Assembly (NCBI RefSeq): GCF_003054325.1
Contig: NZ_QBKU01000003.1
Span: 124,001-188,000, forward strand
DNA from: Sulfitobacter mediterraneus
GTDB lineage: Bacteria; Pseudomonadota; Alphaproteobacteria; Rhodobacterales; Rhodobacteraceae
Direction: 5' to 3'
Length of the DNA stretch: 64,000 nt
Below are positions 18,465-27,956 of this stretch, in pieces. Position numbers and translations under genes: made by a program. The notes beneath the pieces were generated by a model that worked only from the letters and a program-made list of their open reading frames with translations, ran no database searches and had not been told where the DNA came from. Numbering within the stretch: the first letter of the stretch is position 1; each line of letters begins with the position of its first letter.

Positions 18465-19582
18465 CGCGCGGACAAAGGGGCGCCGGCGGCCGGATGCGCC
18501 GCCGGTGTTGCCTTGTATGAACCTTTGCGGCCGTTACGGGCGGCCGGCGCGCCACCGGCCAGGCGTTTGCGGATCTGCCTTTTTGCTGCTTTTGCCGTCA
18601 AACACTGCCGCGCAACCGGCCCGTTGAGGGCTGCGCCCTTTTGGGCCGCTGGGCCAAAGAGGGCATCAACCGCGCCGCGTTCTGATGTGGTCATCGCTTG
18701 GATCACCATCGGACCAAGCAATAGGCTTTCCGCCAGGCAACCATTGGCGCGGACAATCTCGTGACGGTCGCAGGCGAAATGTATCCAAGTGATGCGCGAT
18801 CTTCCTGTGATATGCCGTATGCCCGCCAAACCAGTCAGCGCCTTCGCTGGAACTAAGGCGGCTTGGTCAAAGATCTGCGTCAGTTGCCCGGCTGTGCCGA
18901 CCAAAATGCGGTGCTGCGGCGAGACGATCAAATCCTGCATTGGCAAGTTCGCACCCAAGGTTCCGGCCTTTATCAGGACCGGCAATCTGTCTTCGGTCTG
19001 GCCCGTCAACAACTGATCTTTGCAACGCACCCATTGGATCTGTTGCACACCATTGTCGGCGGTGATCACGCTGTCACCGGGCCGCAGGTCTTGGACCGCC
19101 CGTTGCCCCGATGGCGTATCAATGAGTGTACCGGGTGCATAGCAGGGCACAGTGCCTGAATTTGGGTTTGGTTGCGCATAGTAGGACAGCCCGCCATCAT
19201 CTGATTGCAGGCTCCCGGTCGGTGTAGAGGTACCGATGTCTGTGCTCGACTGGCCCGCCGCCGGACCGTTGGTTGCCGTTACAACCCGGCCCTCGAAAGA
19301 GATGAACTGAACCAGCGTTCCGGTGTCATCCACCAATGCCACGGCATCTTCGCCGCGAATGCCCGGCAATCCGGCTGAGGCGTTGTCCAAGACATAGACG
19401 TCCTGATTGCCAATTGTCGCCTGCAAGGGGCCCAGTGCGTATGGCCCACTGAGAACAGCGCCAAACTCATCGTAAATATAAAGGGCAAAGCTCGAAACAT
19501 CGGTCCCGACCGGCGCGGCGATCTCGACAAACTCATTGCCAATGCCGCCCAGCGTGTCGATCTCGGAAATATAGGCAGTCAT
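18407..19582 (-). CDS. Hint-domain secreted protein with an N-terminal lamin-tail-like domain
   Basis: The protein has 391 residues. Residues 1 to about 130 (MTAYISEIDTLGGIGNEFVE) resemble a lamin-tail (LTD) domain. From about residue 147 a Hint domain begins at CYAPGTLIDTPSGQRAVQDL, with GDSVITADNG and the downstream SPQHRILV. Such Hedgehog/intein proteins are abundant in roseobacters and are usually exported by type I secretion; the Hint Cys could catalyse self-cleavage. After CLTAKAAKRQIRKRLAGG, where relatives usually end, an extra low-complexity tail of about 45 residues continues antisense into znuA. No secretion gene is adjacent. The function is unknown. Confidence 0.8.
   Translation of the reverse strand: MTAYISEIDTLGGIGNEFVEIAAPVGTDVSSFALYIYDEFGAVLSGPYALGPLQATIGNQDVYVLDNASAGLPGIRGEDAVALVDDTGTLVQFISFEGRVVTATNGPAAGQSSTDIGTSTPTGSLQSDDGGLSYYAQPNPNSGTVPCYAPGTLIDTPSGQRAVQDLRPGDSVITADNGVQQIQWVRCKDQLLTGQTEDRLPVLIKAGTLGANLPMQDLIVSPQHRILVGTAGQLTQIFDQAALVPAKALTGLAGIRHITGRSRITWIHFACDRHEIVRANGCLAESLLLGPMVIQAMTTSERGAVDALFGPAAQKGAALNGPVARQCLTAKAAKRQIRKRLAGGAPAARNGRKGSYKATPAAHPAAGAPLSARYFARQSRISCASCSSVSM
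18480..18508 (+). terminator. GC-rich hairpin downstream of znuA
   Basis: GCGCCGGCGGC at 18480-18490 pairs with GCCGCCGGTGT at 18498-18508 (11 bp with two G-T pairs, loop CGGATGC), 16 nt past the znuA stop. There is no T-run. It lies inside the tail-coding part of the opposing Hint gene. Confidence 0.45.
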
Positions 19583-19762
19583 CGTGCAATCCCCGTGGTT
19601 GGTGCCAGACCGGTTTAAAACGCGGGTCGGGCAATCTTGGAAAGGGATCGTCTGAGACTGTGTCTGAATTGCGGAAGGTTGCGGGCGCCGCTGGGCCGAA
19701 TTGGAACGATTTGATTTGCCTTTTCCCTATGTTTTAAGGGGATCGTGCGGCCCGGCTCCGAT

Positions 19763-19790
19763 AACAAAAGCCCCGCCAAACTGGCGGGGC
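19763..19790 (-). terminator. Rho-independent terminator of phoX
   Basis: On the minus strand GCCCCGCC, loop AGTTT, GGCGGGGC is followed by TTTTGTTA. It lies 30 nt after the phoX stop codon. The rest of the 19583-19819 gap contains no other feature that I can see. Confidence 0.85.
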
Positions 19791-19819
19791 ATCGACTGTT
19801 TTAATGACTTGGGCTCAAT

Positions 19820-21841
19820 TCAAACGGCGATCTTGCCGCCACCTTTCTTTGTCACCACAACCACCGAGGGGCGCGGCGGCATCTTTGGGTCAAAATCCGG
19901 CCAGCGGGTGGCGGGATCTTCAAAGGTTGAGGCCCGCTCGAACCCTTTGAGGTCTTTTGTGCCATCTGTGCCGGGGTGCTGCACCGCGAGGAACAGCGTT
20001 TCGCCGTCATCGGTAAAGTAGGGGCCGCACATCTCGCCGCCCACCGGGCAGCGGAAAAACAGCTTGGATGTGCCGCGCGCCGTGCCTTCGGTCTCAACCG
20101 CATAAAGCCCGTCGGACTTGCCGGTTTTGCCCCATTTGCTGCCTTGATCGGTGGACACCCAGAGGCGGCCATCGGCATCCATCGCACAGTTGTCAGGCGA
20201 CCCGAACCAACCGTTTTCGGAGGTTTCAGGGTTCCACTGCGCCCCAACTTCGGAAATCGACGGATCGCCGCATTTCACCAAAATGGACCAAGTGCCTTGG
20301 GTTGCCGCGTGATCACCGCCGTCTTCCTTGATCTCGATGATATGGCCAAAGTCGCTTTTGCTGCGCGGGTTGGCGGCGTTGGTTTCTTTGCGTTTGTTGT
20401 TGTTTGTCAACATGATGTAGGCCGTGCCATCGCCGCGCGGCTGCGCGTCTTCGGGACGGTCCATCGGGGTCGCGCCCAACAGATCCGCGGCCAGTCGGGT
20501 GTCGATCAACACATCACCCTGATCATTGAACCCGTTCTCAGCCGTGAGCGGCCCCGTGCCATGCACCAGCGGCATCCATGTGACGCTGCCATCCTCGTCA
20601 AAACGAGCCACATAAAGCGTGCCATCACTCAGCAGCCCCGCATTGGCGGCGCGATCTTCGGAAACAGAGCCGTTCGAGACATATTTGTACTGATAATCAA
20701 AGCGGTTGTCGTCGCCCATGTAGACAACCAGCTTGCCATCTTTGCTGACAGTGGTTTCTGCGCCTTCATGGCGGAAGCGGCCCAATGCGGTGTGTTTGAT
20801 CGGGGTCGAGGTCGGGTCCATCGGGTCCACTTCGACCACCCAGCCGAATTTGTTCGGCATGTTGGGTTCTTTGTCGATATTGTAGCGGTCGTGGAAATTG
20901 CCCCAGGCGTACCAGCGGCCCGGCACGCCATAGCGCTTTTTCTGGACGGCATCGTCATGCGCGCTCAGATCCGGCTTGCCATCTGCGTCCAGAACATCGG
21001 TCCAGAAATAGCCGTGAAAGTTTTCCTCAGCCATCAACCATGTGCCCCATGGCGTCATACCGCCCGCGCAGTTGTTGATCGTGCCGATCACATTCATGCC
21101 CGCAGGATCGTCGTTTGTTTTCATGCGCTTGTGACCCGCCGCCGGACCTGACAGCACCATCTCAGTGTTCAGCGGTGTCACCCGGCGGTTCATCTTGCCG
21201 TCCTGCACCACGGCCCAATTTCCCGCATTATCCTGCGCGATCTCGACGACGGTGCCACCATGGGCCGCCATTTCGATGTCAATCAATTCGGCGGTCATAC
21301 CTTCAAAGCCCGCCCTGTCCTGACGGCCCAGACCGGGGAACATCACTTCTTCGTTGGTGTATTCGTGATTCACACAAAGCAAGCCGCGCGTTCCGGCCTC
21401 ATTGAGCGGCACAAAGCCAACGTAATCGTTGTTGTAGCCAAACTGTGTCAGCTGCGCGGCGGCGGTTTGGTTCATCACGTCAAAGTCCGGCGCATCCGCC
21501 AGCACCGGATCACCCCAGCGCAACAGCACCTGCGCATCATAGCCTTCGGCGACATGATGCGTTTCGTCATTGCCGGCTGTCAGTTCTTCGAATTTGTAAC
21601 GGCTTTGCGCTTCGCCCGCAGTGGCTTCATTCGGGGCCATCAGCGCGGAACTGCCAAAGAGCGCCGTGGTGGCAGACACCCCAAGCATCCCGCGCAGAAC
21701 GTCGCGGCGGCCATAGCGAGCGTTGATCACATCGCCGATGGTGCGGCTCAGATTGGGGTTTGTGGGGATATCATCAAAGGCCTCAAAGGCTTCGGCCTTG
21801 TTGCCGATGGCCGGGTCATTCAGGATGTCTTTGCGCGTCAT
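19820..21841 (-). CDS. phoX: PhoX family alkaline phosphatase (DUF839)
   Basis: The protein has 673 residues. A twin-arginine signal lies at about residues 44-75 (YGRRDVLRGMLGVSATTALF), preceded by a cytosolic stretch, so it is exported folded. Family blocks are GLLCVNHEYTNEEVMFPG, NCAGGMTPWGTWLMAEENFHGYF, YMGDDNRFDYQYKYVS and DNCAMDADGRLWVSTDQG. PhoX enzymes are calcium/iron-dependent phosphomonoesterases used by marine bacteria to release phosphate from organic phosphorus. The gene stands alone with its own terminator. I see no clear Pho box in the upstream gap. Confidence 0.9.
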   Translation of the reverse strand: MTRKDILNDPAIGNKAEAFEAFDDIPTNPNLSRTIGDVINARYGRRDVLRGMLGVSATTALFGSSALMAPNEATAGEAQSRYKFEELTAGNDETHHVAEGYDAQVLLRWGDPVLADAPDFDVMNQTAAAQLTQFGYNNDYVGFVPLNEAGTRGLLCVNHEYTNEEVMFPGLGRQDRAGFEGMTAELIDIEMAAHGGTVVEIAQDNAGNWAVVQDGKMNRRVTPLNTEMVLSGPAAGHKRMKTNDDPAGMNVIGTINNCAGGMTPWGTWLMAEENFHGYFWTDVLDADGKPDLSAHDDAVQKKRYGVPGRWYAWGNFHDRYNIDKEPNMPNKFGWVVEVDPMDPTSTPIKHTALGRFRHEGAETTVSKDGKLVVYMGDDNRFDYQYKYVSNGSVSEDRAANAGLLSDGTLYVARFDEDGSVTWMPLVHGTGPLTAENGFNDQGDVLIDTRLAADLLGATPMDRPEDAQPRGDGTAYIMLTNNNKRKETNAANPRSKSDFGHIIEIKEDGGDHAATQGTWSILVKCGDPSISEVGAQWNPETSENGWFGSPDNCAMDADGRLWVSTDQGSKWGKTGKSDGLYAVETEGTARGTSKLFFRCPVGGEMCGPYFTDDGETLFLAVQHPGTDGTKDLKGFERASTFEDPATRWPDFDPKMPPRPSVVVVTKKGGGKIAV

Positions 21842-22045
21842 GGCTTGTTCCTATGGCTTCGGTTGCGTTGCGCCCCTAGTGGCCGGATTCTGTAATGGAT
21901 TTATGTAGGCTGGATGTCAGTTTTGTGAACCGCGAAAAATGGGTCTGCCAGCGGTCAAAAAGGCGCCGCCAGCGACATTTGCCCCCCTCCGGGGCCGGGT
22001 TGCAAGGCTGCCGGACCGCGCCAATCCGATCTGGCGGGCAGAGCC

Positions 22046-22066
22046 CCCCTTGAACCCCCCAAGGGG
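22046..22066. repeat. GC-rich inverted repeat upstream of clpP
   Basis: CCCCTTG, a loop AACCCCC and CAAGGGG form a 7-bp perfect stem. The surrounding 21842-22133 gap between phoX and clpP is GC-rich and palindromic (for example CCCCTCCGGGG near 21984). It holds no gene that I can support. It may carry the clpP promoter on its right side (about 22080-22130). Confidence 0.4.
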
Positions 22067-22133
22067 CGAGACTAATCTCTGGGTAACGGTTTTGCGGGTA
22101 TGGTCCTGCGGACATCTTAACAGGCAGGCATCA

Positions 22134-22790
22134 ATGACAGATCCATACGAAACATACATGAACACGCTGGTCCCCATGGTGGTGGAGCAAACCAGCCGCG
22201 GCGAACGCGCCTATGACATTTTCTCGCGTCTGCTGAAGGAACGGATCATCTTTTTGTCCGGTCCGGTGCATGACGGCATGTCCTCGCTGATCGTGGCGCA
22301 GCTTTTGCACCTTGAGGCGGAAAACCCGTCCAAGGAAATCTCCATGTATATCAACAGCCCCGGCGGCGTTGTGACCTCTGGTCTGTCGATCTACGACACC
22401 ATGCAATACATCAAACCCAAGGTCAGCACGCTGGTTATCGGGCAGGCGGCCTCGATGGGGTCGCTGCTGCTGACGGCCGGCGAAAAAGGCATGCGGTTCT
22501 CGCTGCCCAACAGCCGCGTGATGGTGCACCAGCCGTCTGGCGGCTATCAGGGGCAGGCCACGGATATCATGATCCACGCGCAGGAAACCCAGAAACTCAA
22601 GACCCGCCTGAACGAAATCTACGTCAAGCACACAGGCCAGACCTTGAAAAAGGTCGAAGAGGCGCTTGAGCGGGATAACTTTATGTCTCCAGAAGATGCC
22701 AAGGACTGGGGCCTGATCGACGAGATCGTCGAAAGCCGCGGCAAGGCAGACGACCCGGACGCCCCCACAAAGGGCAAGGGTGACAAGTAA
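22134..22790 (+). CDS. clpP: ATP-dependent Clp protease proteolytic subunit
   Basis: The protein has 218 residues. The catalytic triad is visible as Ser107 in GQAASMGS, His132 in VMVHQPSGG and Asp181 in ERDNFMSP, with the same 25 and 49 residue spacings as in E. coli Clp[21 protein letters not shown] is the oligomer/active-site groove. Fourteen subunits form the barrel that degrades proteins fed by ClpX or ClpA. The ATG at 22134 begins the family start MTDPYETYM; the open frame upstream to 21939 is not coding-like. clpX follows after 125 nt. Confidence 0.97.
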   Translation: MTDPYETYMNTLVPMVVEQTSRGERAYDIFSRLLKERIIFLSGPVHDGMSSLIVAQLLHLEAENPSKEISMYINSPGGVVTSGLSIYDTMQYIKPKVSTLVIGQAASMGSLLLTAGEKGMRFSLPNSRVMVHQPSGGYQGQATDIMIHAQETQKLKTRLNEIYVKHTGQTLKKVEEALERDNFMSPEDAKDWGLIDEIVESRGKADDPDAPTKGKGDK

Positions 22791-22915
22791 CACCTGAACC
22801 ACCCGACGCTGCGATTTTGCGATTGTAGCGCCGGTGCCTCTGGCCTAGGATCAGGGCCAACCACGCAGTCCCCAACGCAGGGGCAAATAAACACGAAAGA
22901 CCTGAAAGGGTTGAG

Positions 22916-24184
22916 ATGGCGAATAATTCCGGCGGCGACAGCAAAAACACCCTCTATTGCAGTTTTTGCGGCAAGAGCCAGCACGAGGTGCGCAAGCTGA
23001 TTGCGGGGCCAACCGTTTTCATCTGTGATGAATGCGTTGAGCTGTGCATGGACATCATCCGGGAGGAAACCAAAGCATCGGGCCTCAAGGCAACCGATGG
23101 TGTGCCAACCCCCAAAGACATCTGCGAAGTGCTGGATGATTATGTGATCGGACAGGCGACAGCAAAACGTGTGCTGTCGGTCGCGGTGCACAACCACTAC
23201 AAGCGCCTCAACCACGCTCAAAAGGGCGGCGATATTGAGCTGGCCAAATCCAACATCCTGCTGATCGGCCCCACCGGCTGCGGCAAGACATTGCTGGCGC
23301 AAACGCTGGCGCGGATCTTGGATGTGCCCTTCACCATGGCCGATGCCACCACATTGACCGAAGCCGGTTACGTGGGCGAGGACGTTGAGAACATCATTCT
23401 CAAGCTGTTGCAGGCCTCTGAATACAACGTCGAACGTGCGCAGCGCGGCATCGTCTATATTGACGAGGTCGACAAGATCACCCGCAAGTCCGAAAACCCC
23501 TCCATCACCCGCGACGTGTCGGGCGAGGGCGTACAGCAGGCCTTGCTGAAACTGATGGAAGGCACTGTGGCCTCCGTACCGCCGCAGGGCGGGCGCAAGC
23601 ATCCGCAGCAGGAATTCCTGCAAGTGGACACCACGAACATCCTGTTTATCTGCGGCGGCGCATTCGCCGGTCTGGACCGGATCATCGCGGCGCGCGGCAA
23701 GGGCTCCGCCATGGGCTTTGGCGCGGATGTGCGCGACAACGACGACCGCGGCATCGGCGAGATTTTCACCGAGCTGGAACCAGAAGATCTGCTGAAATTC
23801 GGTTTGATCCCTGAATTCGTCGGCCGTTTGCCGGTGCTTGCGACTTTGGAAGATCTCGATGAGGACGCGCTTGTCACCATCCTGACCCAACCCAAAAACG
23901 CGCTGGTCAAACAGTATCAACGCCTGTTTGAGCTGGAAGACACACAGCTGAACTTCACTGATGATGCGCTGTCGGCCATCGCCAAACGCGCGATTGAGCG
24001 GAAAACCGGTGCGCGGGGCCTGCGCTCCATTCTCGAAGACATCCTGCTGGATACAATGTTTGAATTGCCAGGTCTTGAATCGGTGTCCGAAGTGGTCGTG
24101 AACGAAGAGGCCGTGAACTCCGACGCCGCGCCGCTGATGATCCACGGCAAGGAAGCCGAGAAAGAGCCGGCAACGGCGGGCTGA
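22916..24184 (+). CDS. clpX: Clp protease ATP-binding subunit ClpX
   Basis: The protein has 422 residues. The N-terminal zinc-binding domain has Cys pairs in [10 protein letters not shown] and [10 protein letters not shown]. The AAA+ core has Walker A GPTGCGKT (about residue 117), Walker [10 protein letters not shown], and the pore loop [11 protein letters not shown]. The [11 protein letters not shown] sensor-2 segment and an IGF-type loop region for ClpP docking are present. The hexamer unfolds substrates and passes them to ClpP; in alphaproteobacteria it also controls CtrA turnover. A terminator follows. Confidence 0.98.
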   Translation: MANNSGGDSKNTLYCSFCGKSQHEVRKLIAGPTVFICDECVELCMDIIREETKASGLKATDGVPTPKDICEVLDDYVIGQATAKRVLSVAVHNHYKRLNHAQKGGDIELAKSNILLIGPTGCGKTLLAQTLARILDVPFTMADATTLTEAGYVGEDVENIILKLLQASEYNVERAQRGIVYIDEVDKITRKSENPSITRDVSGEGVQQALLKLMEGTVASVPPQGGRKHPQQEFLQVDTTNILFICGGAFAGLDRIIAARGKGSAMGFGADVRDNDDRGIGEIFTELEPEDLLKFGLIPEFVGRLPVLATLEDLDEDALVTILTQPKNALVKQYQRLFELEDTQLNFTDDALSAIAKRAIERKTGARGLRSILEDILLDTMFELPGLESVSEVVVNEEAVNSDAAPLMIHGKEAEKEPATAG

Positions 24185-24211
24185 TCCAAGATCAGCGGTC
24201 AAGGAATAGAG

Positions 24212-24236
24212 GGCGGGCCAAGAGGCTCGCCTTTTT
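24212..24236 (+). terminator. Rho-independent terminator of clpX
   Basis: GGCGGGCC, loop AAGA, GGCTCGCC (one G-T pair) is followed by TTTTT, 27 nt past the clpX stop. Confidence 0.88.
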
Positions 24237-24258
24237 CATTTCGAACTAGGGGACGACT

Positions 24259-24621
24259 ATGACCATCAAACGCATTCACTCAGGCGGCGAATTTGAAGCC
24301 AAGGTCGGCTATTGCCGCGCTGTTGTCGCTGGCGGCTTTGTGCATGTGGCGGGCACTGTGGGGCAGGGCGATGATGCCCCCGCACAATGCCGCCATGCCT
24401 TGCAGGTGATTGAGGCCGCATTGACCGAAGCAGGGTGCAGCTTTGCTGATGTGATCCGCGTCACTTACATGCTGCCGGACCGCCATGAATTCGAACCCTG
24501 CTGGCCGATGCTTGCCGAGACATTTGGCGCCAACCCACCGGCAGCCACGATGATCGAATGCGGGCTGGTCGACCCGAAATACCGGATCGAGATTGAGGTG
24601 ACGGCGCTTTTGCCGGAGTGA
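24259..24621 (+). CDS. RidA (YjgF/YER057c) family protein
   Basis: The protein has 120 residues and the RidA fold: HSGGEFEAKVGYCRAVVAGGFVHVAGTVG at the N-terminus, AALTEAGCSFADVIRVTYML in the middle, and ATMIECGLVDPKYRIEIEVTALL at the C-terminus. The arginine that binds the substrate carboxylate in true RidA (in the motif R-x-E) is not obvious; the end reads KYRIEIEVTALL, so Arg-Ile-Glu may serve. Family members hydrolyse reactive imines or enamines. The gene is monocistronic after the clpX terminator. Confidence 0.85.
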   Translation: MTIKRIHSGGEFEAKVGYCRAVVAGGFVHVAGTVGQGDDAPAQCRHALQVIEAALTEAGCSFADVIRVTYMLPDRHEFEPCWPMLAETFGANPPAATMIECGLVDPKYRIEIEVTALLPE

Positions 24622-24634
24622 TTGTATCGCCCCC

Positions 24635-26401
24635 TTAGGCGACTTCCTCAAATCCCTTGCCCAGTTCCTTGCTGACCTCTGCAGGCTTTAGCGAGGGCCA
24701 TTTCTTGGCTTTCTGGCCGATAAAGCCCGCTGTGCGCAGCTCGTCCTGAACGGCGGGCATGTTCAGCTCCCCCATCCACAGGCGCGGCTTGGCCGGGCCG
24801 ACAGGTTTCCATGATCGGGCCAGCTGTGTAACGGTCACGGGGGGCTTGCCAAGGAACGCGGTCAAATGCCGCTCTAGCTGCCGCGTGGCGCCAGAGGGGC
24901 GGCGCACCACCATGGCAACCTCTGCGGCGGGATCGGCGACCATGGCCAACAGATGCAGTGCGGACCCTTCGGCGGCGATGACCTTGCGCGCCGCTTTATA
25001 GGTGGCGATCTGACTTTTGAGGTCATGCTTCTCGGGGTGGTAGATCGTGTACCCTTCCGCCGCCAGATTGGTTTCAAGCTGCTTTTCACCCAGCAGATTG
25101 CCGCGACCAGAGGGCAGGGCGCTGCGACTGACATAAAGCTTTTCCGGCCCATCCGGCACGATGTCTTTGGCAAAATGCCCCTGTATCGCGTCTTGATAAT
25201 TCTGGGTGCCTTCAATCATCGTGCCAAGACCAAAACCCTGACCGGGGATCACAAGCTGTTCCACCTGTTCTGGTTTGTCGGCGCAGACAACCGGAACATC
25301 GCAACCCATCAGATCAATAAACACCTTCTGAAAGTCAGCCACTTCGCTGCCATTGCGCGGGCGTTTGGGGACATACAGAATACCGTCAATCTCCCCCTTC
25401 AGCTCGGGCAAGGCCCAAAGGCGGCTGGTGCTTTCCACCAGAAAATGCCCGAAATGCATCCACAGCACACCACCCCAAAGCCAGCGCCCCTTGCGCAGCG
25501 GCAAATCGTCCTTGGGCATTGGCGGCTCAACAGTCAAAGCCCGCCCGTTGCGCCACAAGGCGCCCGTGGGGCAATAGCGGCCATCGTCATGCAGCACACC
25601 GGCCTCTTGTACAAAATCCTGCGCGGCGGGCGGCACCACAATCGCCTGCGGCACCTCGCGCATCTCGCGGGTCCAGCCGCGATCCGGCTTGGGCGGGCTC
25701 AGCTCTTCGTCATAGGTGCAGGTCCAGACGTGGCGCGTGCAATGTTCCGGCACCTGGGCGAACCCGGCCTGTCGCAGGATGCTTTTGCATTCGCGCATGC
25801 CGTCCTTGCCATAGGCCTCGGGGTGAAATTCGATCACAACCGCGCGGATACCGTTCAGATCGGCATGGCGCAGAAAGTCCAGCTCGCCGCCTTCAATGTC
25901 CATCAACAGCACATCCGGGGCAAATTCGGCATGCACACGGGTATAATCGGCAGTTGGCACATCAACGCGGGTGGTTGCGCGTTTGTCACTGTCGATGAGG
26001 GACGATCCCAAATAGGAATTGCGGATGTGAAAGGCCATCGTCTCCGGCGCATCGGGCGCAGAGATCAGCACCTCATTGCGCACCTCGATCACCTTTTCCA
26101 ACTTGTTCAACTGATAAAGCGCGTTGATATGTTCGATCAGGCCCGGATTGGCCTCAAAGGATAACACCTTGGCAGGATTGCCATTTTTCGCGGCAATTGC
26201 CCCAACGAGGCCAATCCCTGCACCCATTTCCAGCACGTTGTCACCGGGGCGGATCACATCCAGCGCTCCGGCAATTTCCTGTCCCTCATACCGCGCGGCA
26301 TTGATCCTCTCTGCGCGGGTGGGGGTCATCATCGGGCTGTCCGGCACTTTCACGCCATGACATTCCGCCACATGGGTCGGTTTTTTGGGGCTGCCTGCCA
26401 T
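24635..26401 (-). CDS. FkbM-family methyltransferase fused to a GT61-type glycosyltransferase
   Basis: The protein has 588 residues in two parts. Residues about 1-235 form an FkbM methyltransferase, with the SAM loop [19 protein letters not shown] (about residue 60), [13 protein letters not shown] and [10 protein letters not shown]. Residues about 280-530 resemble a DUF563/GT61 glycosyltransferase, with [37 protein letters not shown] and [18 protein letters not shown]. Together these suggest modification of a surface polysaccharide. ATG at 26401 has GGAG upstream; the frame extends to 26452 with weak support. No other capsule or LPS genes are nearby. Confidence 0.75.
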   Translation of the reverse strand: MAGSPKKPTHVAECHGVKVPDSPMMTPTRAERINAARYEGQEIAGALDVIRPGDNVLEMGAGIGLVGAIAAKNGNPAKVLSFEANPGLIEHINALYQLNKLEKVIEVRNEVLISAPDAPETMAFHIRNSYLGSSLIDSDKRATTRVDVPTADYTRVHAEFAPDVLLMDIEGGELDFLRHADLNGIRAVVIEFHPEAYGKDGMRECKSILRQAGFAQVPEHCTRHVWTCTYDEELSPPKPDRGWTREMREVPQAIVVPPAAQDFVQEAGVLHDDGRYCPTGALWRNGRALTVEPPMPKDDLPLRKGRWLWGGVLWMHFGHFLVESTSRLWALPELKGEIDGILYVPKRPRNGSEVADFQKVFIDLMGCDVPVVCADKPEQVEQLVIPGQGFGLGTMIEGTQNYQDAIQGHFAKDIVPDGPEKLYVSRSALPSGRGNLLGEKQLETNLAAEGYTIYHPEKHDLKSQIATYKAARKVIAAEGSALHLLAMVADPAAEVAMVVRRPSGATRQLERHLTAFLGKPPVTVTQLARSWKPVGPAKPRLWMGELNMPAVQDELRTAGFIGQKAKKWPSLKPAEVSKELGKGFEEVA

Positions 26402-26572
26402 CGGTATTATCTCCGTTTTGGAAACAATAGGGCGATTGTTTCTGTGAACCAAAGGGATTTAACCGCCAAATTGACCAAGTTTTGTGGCAGGAGTCTTTGC
26501 TGCAACACCATAGGTTACTGGACGCCGCCCCGGCCATGGTGCATAACCCGAATAACAAGAGCGGAGACCGTC

Positions 26573-26956
26573 ATGGGCATTCTCAACACAATTTTCCGGG
26601 CTCTCACATGGTGGGATGGCCAGACCTTGAACACACAGCTTTTCACCTGGCGCAAAGGCACCAAGGTGGGCGAGGATGATCAGGGCAATGGCTACTACCG
26701 CAACCATGACGACAGCAAACGTTGGGTGATCTACAACGGCGACATGGAAGCAAGCCGCGTCAGCCCTGATTGGCACGGCTGGCTGCACCGCACATGGAAT
26801 GAAACGCCCAGTGACCGGCCTTTGGTGCACAAGGCATGGGAAAAGCCCCATATCGAAAACCTGTCCGGCACCGAGATGGCCTATGCGCCTGCGGGGTCGA
26901 TCCGGCGCCAGAAACCCGCAGACCGGGGCGATTACGAAGCATGGAGCCCAGAATAA
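26573..26956 (+). CDS. NADH:ubiquinone oxidoreductase subunit NDUFA12 (17.2 kDa) family protein
   Basis: The protein has 127 residues with the family core [43 protein letters not shown] and YEAWSPE at the end. In alphaproteobacteria this is an accessory (supernumerary) subunit of respiratory complex I, encoded away from the nuo operon, as here. GGAG lies upstream of the ATG. The gene is followed by a DUF2155 gene after 41 nt, a conserved pairing in the group. Confidence 0.92.
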   Translation: MGILNTIFRALTWWDGQTLNTQLFTWRKGTKVGEDDQGNGYYRNHDDSKRWVIYNGDMEASRVSPDWHGWLHRTWNETPSDRPLVHKAWEKPHIENLSGTEMAYAPAGSIRRQKPADRGDYEAWSPE

Positions 26957-26997
26957 CCGGCATATGCGTTCCGGCGCGATGCGGTGAGGTGGCCAAC

Positions 26998-27351
26998 ATG
27001 TTGAAATACCTAGCAGTCTTTACCTGTCTGGCGACGCCTTTGGCCGCCCAAGAGGTGACAAGTGCCACGGGCGGCGTCCTGCGGGCGTTGGACAAGATAT
27101 CGGGGCAAACCACAGACATTGAAATCAGCGCGGGCAGTGCCGCGCGGTTTGGCAATTTGCAAATCGTAATGGCCGATTGCCGCTATCCTGCGGGCAACCC
27201 TTCGGGCAATGCCTATGCGGCGTTAGAAGTTTCCGAAGCGGGCAAGGCGGGTACATTGTTTTCCGGCTGGATGATCGCCTCTGCCCCGGCGCTTTCGGCG
27301 CTTGAGCACCCGCGTTATGATGTTTGGGTCATCCGCTGCACCACCTCATAA
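26998..27351 (+). CDS. DUF2155 domain-containing exported protein
   Basis: The protein has 117 residues with a short signal peptide (LKYLAVFTCLATPLAAQ, cleavage near residue 18). The DUF2155 core follows: LRALDKISGQTTDIEISAGS, FGNLQIVMADCRYP and FSGWMIASAPALSALEHPRYDVWVIRC. Two conserved cysteines may form a disulphide. Its function is not known. It often accompanies NDUFA12 and aat genes in Rhodobacterales. The 3' end overlaps the convergent aat gene by 37 nt. Confidence 0.88.
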   Translation: MLKYLAVFTCLATPLAAQEVTSATGGVLRALDKISGQTTDIEISAGSAARFGNLQIVMADCRYPAGNPSGNAYAALEVSEAGKAGTLFSGWMIASAPALSALEHPRYDVWVIRCTTS

Positions 27352-27950
27352 AGACTGGCCTCTGGCGGCGCATCAAAACGGGCTTTGACCTCTTTGGCGT
27401 GAACAAGACGGGTGTGATACTCCGCACGGGTAATCTCCTGTGCGCCCAGTGAGGCCAGATGATCCGTCAAGAACTGCGCATCAAAAAGCACGAACCCCGC
27501 CCGCCGCAACCGATCCACCAGCACGGCAAGCGCCATCTTTGACGCATTGGTGCGCCGCGAAAACATGGATTCGCCAAAGAAGGCACCGCCCAAGGTGACG
27601 CCATAAACCCCGCCAACAAGCGTCTGATCTTCCCAGATCTCAATGGAATGGGCGTGGTGTCTTTGGTGCAGTGCATTGTAAAGGCTGAATATTTCGTCAT
27701 TGATCCAAGTGTCTGCGCGATCTGCACAGCCCTCAACCACACCGGCAAAATCTTCATCCACGCTGGCGCGAAACGGTGAACGGCGCATCGCCTTGGCCAA
27801 TGACCGCGACAGATGAAACCTTTGCAGCGGCATCACCCCGCGCCGCCGCGGATCGACCCAGAAAATTTCCGGGTCGTCGCGGTGTTCGGCCATCGGGAAA
27901 ATCCCGATTGAATAGCCATGCAGCAACAGTTCCGGCGTCAGCTCGGACAT
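27315..27950 (-). CDS. aat: Leucyl/phenylalanyl-tRNA-protein transferase
   Basis: The protein has 211 residues. ELLLHGYSIGIFPMAEHRDDPEIFWVDPRRRGVMPL is the family N-terminus, and HAHSIEIWEDQTLVGGVYGVTLGGAFFGESMFS and LFDAQFLTDHLASLG follow. Aat adds Leu or Phe from aminoacyl-tRNA to N-terminal Lys/Arg of proteins, marking them for ClpAP by the N-end rule. It sits 6 nt past the accC stop codon on the same strand, downstream of accB-accC. Confidence 0.95.
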   Translation of the reverse strand: MSELTPELLLHGYSIGIFPMAEHRDDPEIFWVDPRRRGVMPLQRFHLSRSLAKAMRRSPFRASVDEDFAGVVEGCADRADTWINDEIFSLYNALHQRHHAHSIEIWEDQTLVGGVYGVTLGGAFFGESMFSRRTNASKMALAVLVDRLRRAGFVLFDAQFLTDHLASLGAQEITRAEYHTRLVHAKEVKARFDAPPEASLYEVVQRMTQTS

Positions 27951-27956
27951 TGCGGA

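Noticed and set aside
19976..21151. 391-codon open frame antisense to phoX
   Set aside because: PhoX motifs and a Tat signal are clear on the other strand; the antisense frame has no recognisable domain and reflects GC-rich codon bias.
22619..24202. 527-codon open frame antisense to clpP/clpX
   Set aside because: Shadow of the clpX gene in a GC-rich genome; no start signal and no domain.
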